From JBMOLK01 sp049325575 (lineage in GTDB: Bacteria > Bacillota > Clostridia > Acetivibrionales > Acetivibrionaceae), in NCBI GenBank assembly GCA_049325575.1, contig JBMOLK010000279.1:1-5274 (forward strand): a stretch of DNA of 5,274 nt, given 5' to 3'. This document shows, piece after piece, positions 1 through 4,248 of the stretch; within the stretch, counting starts at the first letter, position 1; each line of letters opens with the position of its first letter. Under the pieces are notes generated by a model. It saw only the letters and a list, made by a program, of their open reading frames with translations, had not been told where the DNA came from and did not search any database. The translations under genes and the position numbers were made by a program.

Positions 1-1016
1 ATGAGGCCATATACAAATTTATTGAGAAAAAAACTACTGAAAATGAAAACGGTATCTACCTAAGATTATCATGGTTTGGCGGTGAGCCTTTGCTGGCCAA
101 AGATAAAATTATAGATTTTATGAACAAACTAGAAAGTCTTAAATCCAAACACCCTGTTGAAATACATGCCAGTCTTATAACTAACGGCTATCTCCTGACT
201 CCTTCTCTTTTTGAAAAACTTGTTGACTGTGGAATCACTACTTATCAAGTTACCCTGGACGGTAATGCAGACACACACGATACATTAAGAACATTAAGGG
301 ACGGTTCACCCACATTCGACGTTATATATAATAACTTAAAGGGTATTAAAGAGTTAACCCATCCTGATAGTGAATTCTCTTTCTCTGTCCGGGCAAACTT
401 TTTACGTAACAACGTAGACTCCATGAAAAGACTTCTTGACAGGTTTATGACGGACTTTTCTGAAGACAAGAGATTTTCAATATACTTTAGGCCCGTGTAT
501 AACTTTGAAACAACAAGAGATGATATAGATCCTCTTACCCCTGACATATGCACCACATCGGAGGGCCTTCACATTCAAAATGAGCTAACATTCAAGTCGA
601 TGAGCATAAATACTGAGAACACTAAATTATCAAAAGTTACCGACCCACTCCCCAAACCTACTTACTCATGGTGTCCCAGCATAAGGGCAAATGCATATAT
701 TATAGGTGCTGATGGAGCAATATTCTCATGTGATACCCTTATGATTGATAAAAAAGACAGTGTAGGTGAAATAACTCCTGAAGGAGATATTAATTTTAAC
801 TCAAACGCTAAGTTATGGAAAAATACAATATTTGAAGAAGGAAATGAAATTATTAAAGAATGTACAGAATGTAAACTACTGCCCATTTGCATGGGGGGAT
901 GCCGCAGATCAAGGCTGATATCAGGCCAAAAGCCTTGTTTCTGGACAGTAGAAGATATTGAAAGATCTATGAAAGAATATTCAAAGTTATCACAGGCAAA
1001 TACAAATGAACCATAA
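1..1016 (+). CDS. Radical SAM/SPASM enzyme, probable peptide (RiPP) maturase, 5'-truncated by window edge
   Basis: The reading frame is open from the left edge (first full codon at 3) to TAA at 1014-1016, so the true start and the radical SAM CxxxCxxC cluster motif lie upstream. A TTG at 90 is internal, not the start: it falls inside the family motif WFGGEPLL (about 72-95), whose GGEP helps bind S-adenosylmethionine. Next comes the QVTLDG strand motif (about 246-263) followed by HDTLR, as in SPASM peptide maturases. The C-terminal SPASM domain is complete: Cys at 672 and 729 (C-x13-G-x4-C), then CxxC-x5-C-x3-C at 861, 870, 888 and 900, and a last Cys at 936, giving ligands for auxiliary 4Fe-4S clusters. 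About 338 codons are visible; relatives are usually 400-480. Such enzymes often install crosslinks or other changes in ribosomal peptides, but some act on proteins (sulfatase maturases). No substrate peptide is visible downstream, so the substrate is unknown. Confidence 0.9.
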   Translation, partial: EAIYKFIEKKTTENENGIYLRLSWFGGEPLLAKDKIIDFMNKLESLKSKHPVEIHASLITNGYLLTPSLFEKLVDCGITTYQVTLDGNADTHDTLRTLRDGSPTFDVIYNNLKGIKELTHPDSEFSFSVRANFLRNNVDSMKRLLDRFMTDFSEDKRFSIYFRPVYNFETTRDDIDPLTPDICTTSEGLHIQNELTFKSMSINTENTKLSKVTDPLPKPTYSWCPSIRANAYIIGADGAIFSCDTLMIDKKDSVGEITPEGDINFNSNAKLWKNTIFEEGNEIIKECTECKLLPICMGGCRRSRLISGQKPCFWTVEDIERSMKEYSKLSQANTNEP

Positions 1017-1162
1017 ACTAATTTTCAGGTTTCATACAGGGATGACGCCAAGGGGTCGCAAACACTTCTTGCAAGAAACATCAGCTGCAACAACGGCTGG
1101 CATATAAAACTATGCTATGGCGTTAACTACCATTTGGCGCATCTCTTATCCAAGAACTAATT
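1016..1162. mobile_element. MITE-like palindromic element flanked by an 8-bp direct repeat
   Basis: The 8-mer AACTAATT occurs exactly at 1016-1023 and 1155-1162, framing about 131 bp. Inside is an imperfect inverted repeat: 1038-1051 pairs with 1134-1146 through 13 base pairs (one G-T) with a single bulged A at 1045. The similarity extends outward to about 1034 and 1149. The bases 1041-1100 are about 53 percent GC, clearly richer than the surrounding genes. No ORF of useful length encodes a transposase. Small size, subterminal inverted repeats, a duplicated flank and foreign base composition together suggest a non-autonomous insertion just after the stop codon of the radical SAM gene. The inverted repeat does not reach the direct repeats, so the boundaries are uncertain. 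A structured RNA or a decayed repeat remains possible. Confidence 0.4.
1038..1146 (+). repeat. Long inverted repeat able to fold into a branched RNA or DNA structure
   Basis: The outer stem pairs 1038-1044 with 1140-1146 and 1046-1051 with 1134-1139. Within it lie a hairpin at 1099-1116 (GGCATA, six-base loop, TATGCT, closed by one G-T), a 12-bp perfect palindrome at 1066-1077 (TTCTTGCAAGAA) and a short CAGC/GCTG hairpin at 1082-1099. These inner hairpins partly share bases at 1099. The 5' arm also matches a second partner at 1118-1125, so two folds compete. No U-run follows the outer stem, so a simple terminator is unlikely. The strand is arbitrary because the repeat is symmetrical. Confidence 0.55.
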
Positions 1163-1184
1163 GACTCTGAATAGAAAGATAGAT

Positions 1185-1212
1185 GCATATTTCACAATAA
1201 ACAAAATAAAAT
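1185..1212 (+). promoter_or_regulatory. Candidate sigma-E-type sporulation promoter for ylbJ
   Basis: GCATATT at 1185-1191 matches the B. subtilis sigma-E -35 consensus (KMATATT) completely. AATAAAAT at 1205-1212 matches 6 of 8 positions of the -10 consensus CATACAMT, with a 13-bp spacer. Transcription would start near 1219, giving a leader of about 25 nt that carries the AGGTGA ribosome binding site (1235-1240). In B. subtilis ylbJ belongs to the sigma-E regulon, which supports the placement. The region is AT-rich, so a chance match is possible. Confidence 0.42.
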
Positions 1213-1243
1213 CTTAAAAGAAGCTTGTTGAAACAGGTGAAAT

Positions 1244-2530
1244 ATGAATCTTTACATCCCTGCACTATTAACCTTTATACTCCTTGTTGTTTTTTATAAC
1301 CTGAAATCCAGTAGAGTTATTTATTTAAGATCTCTAATACTTCCATTAGCAAGTATTTCATTTATACTTTTGCTCATTACCTTTTCAAATACTGCTGTCA
1401 AATCAGCATCAAACGGTTTAACCCTGTGGCTTAATGTTGTTTTCCCGTCACTGTTCCCGTTTTTTGTAGCCTCTGAAATACTAAATAAAACAGGCTTTAT
1501 CAAATCTGTAGGCATACTTTTAGAGCCCATTATGCGTCCATTGTTTAATGTACCGGGCTGCGGCTCTTTTCCTTTTGCTATGGGAATAACCAGCGGTTAT
1601 CCTGTGGGGGCAAAGCTCACAGCAAGCATGCGTGAAGAAAAGCTTCTTAGCAAGGTGGAATCCGAAAGACTTCTCTCATTTACAAACAACTCCGGTCCCC
1701 TCTTTATAGTGGGTGCTGTGGCTGTAGGTATGTTTAAAATTCAAAGTCTTGGGCTGCTTCTTCTGACCTGCCACATATTTGCAAGCATAACTGTAGGTAT
1801 ACTGTTCAGATTCCACGGCAGGGATAAAAAATCAAAAGAATTAAAATATGATTCAAGGCATGTTGAAAGGTTCAAAAAAGTACTTATACATGGTAAAAGA
1901 AATCAAAAACTAAATCTTGGTGAAATTTTGGGAGAAGCCATAAGTAATTCCATTAATGTAATGCTTGCAATTGGAGGGTTCATCATCCTATTTTCAGTTA
2001 TTATAAACGTCCTGCTTGAAATAGGCTTTATATCTTATCTGTCACATTTATTATCATTTTTCCTAAGTCCTGCAGGTATAAATAAAGACATAGTAACTGC
2101 TGTTGTCAGCGGCTTTTTTGAAATTACTACAGGGACTAGTATGGCAAGCAATGTAGAAGGTGCACCTTTTGTTCAACAGCTTGCAGCCGTAAGCTTAATT
2201 TTAGGGTGGGCCGGACTCTCTGTACACTTACAGGTCTACAGTATTATCAGTAAGACTGATATAAGCATAAAACCTTACCTTTTCGGAAAAATGCTTCAAG
2301 GAATTTTTTCAGCTTTTTACATATTGATAGCTGTCAGGATAACAGGCATGGATTCACTAAAAGCCCAGAGTGTTTTTAATATCCTAAATAACAGCATGGA
2401 ATCCAAATGGTATAATCACTTTTTGGTTTCTTGCCAGAATATATTTATTTCACTTTTTATCCTCTTAATTTTTATCGTACTTTCGCTACTTCTCTACACC
2501 TTAAAAAGGAACAACTCAAAAATGCTCTAG
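1244..2530 (+). CDS. ylbJ: Sporulation integral membrane protein YlbJ
   Basis: The 428-residue product is very hydrophobic, with likely membrane spans near residues 3-19, 29-48, 61-80, 151-165, 167-190, 237-260, 264-275, 308-330, 350-367 and 398-420. It carries motifs I associate with YlbJ and the related nucleoside-transporter Gate domain: VFPSLFPFF (67-74), TSGYPVGAK (116-124), FTNNSGP (146-152), FFEITTG (291-297) and GWAGLSVHLQ (321-330). The length is close to that of B. subtilis YlbJ (about 408). There, the gene is under mother-cell sigma-E and is needed for normal cortex and heat-resistant spores; the transported substrate, if any, is not established. The ATG is preceded by AGGTGA three bases upstream, a well-placed extended Shine-Dalgarno sequence. 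It stands alone on this strand and converges on the downstream gene, unlike B. subtilis, where it follows coaD in the same direction. Confidence 0.93.
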   Translation: MNLYIPALLTFILLVVFYNLKSSRVIYLRSLILPLASISFILLLITFSNTAVKSASNGLTLWLNVVFPSLFPFFVASEILNKTGFIKSVGILLEPIMRPLFNVPGCGSFPFAMGITSGYPVGAKLTASMREEKLLSKVESERLLSFTNNSGPLFIVGAVAVGMFKIQSLGLLLLTCHIFASITVGILFRFHGRDKKSKELKYDSRHVERFKKVLIHGKRNQKLNLGEILGEAISNSINVMLAIGGFIILFSVIINVLLEIGFISYLSHLLSFFLSPAGINKDIVTAVVSGFFEITTGTSMASNVEGAPFVQQLAAVSLILGWAGLSVHLQVYSIISKTDISIKPYLFGKMLQGIFSAFYILIAVRITGMDSLKAQSVFNILNNSMESKWYNHFLVSCQNIFISLFILLIFIVLSLLLYTLKRNNSKML

Positions 2531-2544
2531 AGTCATTCCCTTTT
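2504..2544. terminator. Possible weak bidirectional terminator between convergent genes
   Basis: AAAAGGAA (2504-2511) pairs with TTCCCTTTT (2536-2544) with one bulged C. After a 2x2 internal loop, ACTC (2514-2517) pairs with GAGT (2530-2533), leaving a 12-nt loop. The A-run on one side and T-run on the other would provide a U-tract in both directions. It overlaps the ylbJ stop codon and sits between two convergent genes only 18 bp apart, where a shared terminator is expected. The stem has few GC pairs, so it may be weak. Confidence 0.35.
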
Positions 2545-2548
2545 ACAT

Positions 2549-2986
2549 TTATTTTAATTCTTCCCTGTTTGTCCTTATAACCTCAATGGTATCCTGAAGT
2601 ATCTCTTCAACCTTGTTTAATATACTGTCAGCATACTCCCTTGTTCCAAGCCTTATTTCACGTGCATTTTTTTGAGCATTGGTAACAATCTCATTGGATT
2701 GTTCATACGCCTTTTTGGTAATTTCATGTTCATCTATAAGGGATGAAATCTTGTTTTCCGCATCCTTTATTATGTTATTGGCTTCCTTCTGTGCCTCAAG
2801 GAGTATTCTCTGTCTTTCCTCCTTCACCCACTTTGCCTGCTTGATATCATCAGGTAATTTCAGTCTTATTTCTTTAATAATCTCAAGTACTTCTTCCTTA
2901 TCTACCATACACTTGCCTGAAAATGGTACACTTACACTCTTTTCAATAACATCTTCAAGTGTCTCTAAAATCGAAAGTATTTCCAT
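2549..2986 (-). CDS. Small coiled-coil protein often labelled 'ATPase' (V-/F-type subunit-like or DivIVA-like), function unknown
   Basis: The 145-residue soluble protein has no signal peptide, membrane span or Walker motif. An N-terminal segment (residues 1-50) contains VPFSGKCMVDKEEVLEIIKE, a pattern I recognise from clostridial proteins encoded beside coaD. Residues 53-110 form an acidic/basic heptad-rich coiled coil rich in A, E, K and Q, with a second helix at 115-145. This shape resembles ATP synthase b subunits, V-ATPase subunit H-like stalk proteins and DivIVA/SepF-type scaffolds, and explains database labels such as 'ATPase', but nothing visible supports ATP hydrolysis. The ATG is preceded by a strong GGGAGGGAG Shine-Dalgarno (2991-2999). 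It lies 74 bp downstream of coaD on the same strand with no clear terminator between, so it is probably co-transcribed with rsmD and coaD. No function can be assigned from sequence. Confidence 0.85.
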   Translation of the reverse strand: MEILSILETLEDVIEKSVSVPFSGKCMVDKEEVLEIIKEIRLKLPDDIKQAKWVKEERQRILLEAQKEANNIIKDAENKISSLIDEHEITKKAYEQSNEIVTNAQKNAREIRLGTREYADSILNKVEEILQDTIEVIRTNREELK

Positions 2987-3060
2987 TTATCTCCCTCCCA
3001 GGCTTTTTACTTTTGTAATGCTTCTGTCTCTATAATCTTAGAATTAATCACTTTGAGCCT

Positions 3061-3540
3061 TCACTTTGCAAACTTTGACAATATCTTTTCTTTTATGCAG
3101 TCAGGAACAAGTCCGTCAATGTTTCCGTTATTTCTGGCCAGTTCCTTTACTGAACTTGAACTTAAAAACGAATAGTTTATATTTGTCATCATAAATAACG
3201 TCTCAATATCAGGATCAAGGTTCTTATTAAGTAAAGCCATCTGGAGCTCATATTCAAAATCCGATACAGCCCTTAACCCTTTTACAATTACCGATGCACT
3301 TTTTCTTTTCATAAAATCTATTAATAAACCGGTAAAGTTCTCAATTTCTACGTTATGTAAGTCGTTTATGGCACATTTTAGCAAGTCTACCCTCTCCTCC
3401 AATGAAAAAACCGGGTTCTTACTACTGTTAACCAAAACCGCAACTATCAATTTGTCGCAAAGCTTGGATGCTCTTCGTATTATATCCAAATGGCCGTTTG
3501 TAACCGGGTCAAAGCTCCCAGGATATACATATATTTTCAC
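3061..3540 (-). CDS. coaD: Phosphopantetheine adenylyltransferase (PPAT)
   Basis: CoaD transfers AMP from ATP to 4'-phosphopantetheine, forming dephospho-CoA in the fourth step of coenzyme A synthesis. The 159-residue product is the usual length and matches the family end to end. YPGSFDPVTNGH (residues 6-17) carries the nucleotidyltransferase T/HxGH motif, with His17 contacting the ATP phosphates. KGLRAVSDFEYE (87-98) is the pantetheine/ATP binding loop, and YSFLSSSSVKE (123-133) is the C-terminal ISSTxxR-like motif. Lys87 stands where E. coli has Arg88. The start is GTG at 3538-3540, preceded by AGAAGG about 8-9 nt upstream; a nearby ATG is in another frame. The gene is 73 bp downstream of rsmD and likely in its transcript. 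This matches the ylbH-ylbI pair of B. subtilis. Confidence 0.97.
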   Translation of the reverse strand: MKIYVYPGSFDPVTNGHLDIIRRASKLCDKLIVAVLVNSSKNPVFSLEERVDLLKCAINDLHNVEIENFTGLLIDFMKRKSASVIVKGLRAVSDFEYELQMALLNKNLDPDIETLFMMTNINYSFLSSSSVKELARNNGNIDGLVPDCIKEKILSKFAK

Positions 3541-3577
3541 TTTTCATACCTTCTTACCTTATTAAATTAAGTGTACA

Positions 3578-3607
3578 ATCATATAAATTACCTAACCGGT
3601 ATATGAT
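3578..3607. repeat. 8-bp AT-rich inverted repeat between rsmD and coaD
   Basis: ATCATATA (3578-3585) and TATATGAT (3600-3607) are perfect inverted copies separated by 14 nt. The repeat sits just past the rsmD stop and before the coaD ribosome binding site. It lacks GC pairs and no U-run follows on the minus strand, so it is a poor terminator. It could be an operator or an mRNA processing site, or chance in AT-rich DNA. Confidence 0.3.
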
Positions 3608-3613
3608 GCCACT

Positions 3614-4180
3614 CTAAACCTCATAGAATGATATAATCGTATCACCATACTTTTGCTGTCTGAATCTTTTTAGCCCTGCTGCCTCCTCCGGCACTTCATC
3701 ATCAACATCATGTTCTGCTATAACCAGACCACCAACCCCTATTATATCATTTTCCATTATACACTTTAACGTATCTTCAACAAGATTTTTATTATATGGT
3801 GGATCAAGAAATATTATATCAAATTTTTTGTCATCTTTTGAAATTTTATTCAGGGTAGAAAAAACATCACCCGTTATAACAGAAGCCTTTTCTATAAGCT
3901 TTGTGTGAGCAAGATTTTCTTTTATTATTGATGCACACTCATGGCTCTTATCAATAAACACCGCAGAAGCTGCTCCCCTGCTTAATGCCTCAATTCCAAG
4001 GTTACCTGTACCTGCATATATATCAAGTACATCCTTCTCAAATACTCTACTGCCTATAATATTAAAAAGAGATTCTTTAACCCTATCGGAAGTAGGCCTT
4101 GTAGAGCTTCCTTTTAAAGTTCTTAACTTATGGCCCTTAGCAGTCCCTGATATTACCCTTAAAATGACATACTCCTCCAA
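3614..4180 (-). CDS. rsmD: 16S rRNA (guanine966-N2)-methyltransferase RsmD
   Basis: RsmD methylates N2 of G966 in 16S rRNA (E. coli numbering) using S-adenosylmethionine. Numbered from TTG at 4178-4180, the 188 residues contain RVISGTAKG (8-16), TRPTSDRVKESLFNI (27-41), SAM-binding LDIYAGTGNLGIEAL (52-66), an acidic Asp77 after the next strand, and the catalytic DPPY (126-129). All family motifs are present and length is normal. The start is doubtful. The best Shine-Dalgarno, GGAGGAG (4172-4178), overlaps the TTG itself, so it cannot serve it. The ATG at 4168-4170 leads to a stop after three codons. An in-frame ATT at 4163-4165, 8 nt after GGAGG, would give MLRVISG, the usual RsmD beginning. 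The true 5' end is therefore probably near 4165 rather than 4180, or one T is missing from a T-run. A sigma-A promoter lies just upstream. Confidence 0.95.
   Translation of the reverse strand: MEEYVILRVISGTAKGHKLRTLKGSSTRPTSDRVKESLFNIIGSRVFEKDVLDIYAGTGNLGIEALSRGAASAVFIDKSHECASIIKENLAHTKLIEKASVITGDVFSTLNKISKDDKKFDIIFLDPPYNKNLVEDTLKCIMENDIIGVGGLVIAEHDVDDEVPEEAAGLKRFRQQKYGDTIISFYEV
4172..4178 (-). promoter_or_regulatory. Shine-Dalgarno GGAGGAG that disputes the rsmD start
   Basis: This near-perfect ribosome binding site is the only one in the leader. It overlaps the TTG that opens the longest reading frame, so initiation should occur downstream of it. At ideal spacing the in-frame codons are GTC (5 nt after GGAGG) and ATT (8 nt); the ATG at 4168-4170 is only 3 nt away and out of frame. 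Confidence 0.75.
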
Positions 4181-4206
4181 TTTTCGTTATACATTGTTAT
4201 AATGAT

Positions 4207-4234
4207 ATTTTATATTATCATATATAATTGTCAA
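4207..4234 (-). promoter_or_regulatory. Sigma-A promoter for rsmD-coaD-coiled-coil gene unit
   Basis: On the minus strand TTGACA (4229-4234) is a perfect -35 box. A 16-bp spacer later TAAAAT (4207-4212) matches 5 of 6 bases of the -10 consensus TATAAT. Transcription would begin near 4200, leaving about 20 nt before the Shine-Dalgarno of rsmD. It lies in the 68-bp gap after recG, so the downstream genes can be transcribed independently of recG. AT-richness allows other -10 choices, but the -35 is distinctive. Confidence 0.7.
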
Positions 4235-4248
4235 CCACAATCCGACTT

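Noticed and set aside
1..63. ATG at position 1 opening a 20-codon plus-strand frame that ends at TAA.
   Set aside because: It overlaps the radical SAM gene in another frame and has no visible upstream context.
90..92. TTG as the start of the radical SAM protein.
   Set aside because: The frame is open upstream and encodes the conserved WFGGEP motif across this point, so the TTG encodes an internal leucine.
245..892. Minus-strand frames of 76 and 103 codons inside the radical SAM gene.
   Set aside because: They are shadows of a well-supported gene and show no family resemblance of their own.
1032..1103. Short minus-strand ORF of 23 codons with a CxxC pair inside the palindromic element.
   Set aside because: It has no convincing ribosome binding site, other frames are equally open, and it lies within the inverted repeat, so it is most likely chance.
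1041..1143. Known riboswitch, hammerhead ribozyme or tRNA in the structured intergenic block.
   Set aside because: I looked for the hammerhead CUGAUGA/GAAA core, a c-di-GMP class I core and a tRNA T-loop and found none; the fold does not match any class I recognise.
1038..1146. Rho-independent terminator for the radical SAM gene.
   Set aside because: The outer stem encloses about 80 nt and no U-run follows it.
2679..3035. Plus-strand frame of 118 codons rich in Ser and Leu, opposite the coiled-coil gene.
   Set aside because: The hydrophobic, serine-rich composition is the antisense image of a Glu/Lys-rich coiled coil, and there is no ribosome binding site.
3368..3565. Plus-strand frame opposite coaD.
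   Set aside because: It is antisense to an unmistakable coaD gene and has no recognisable product.
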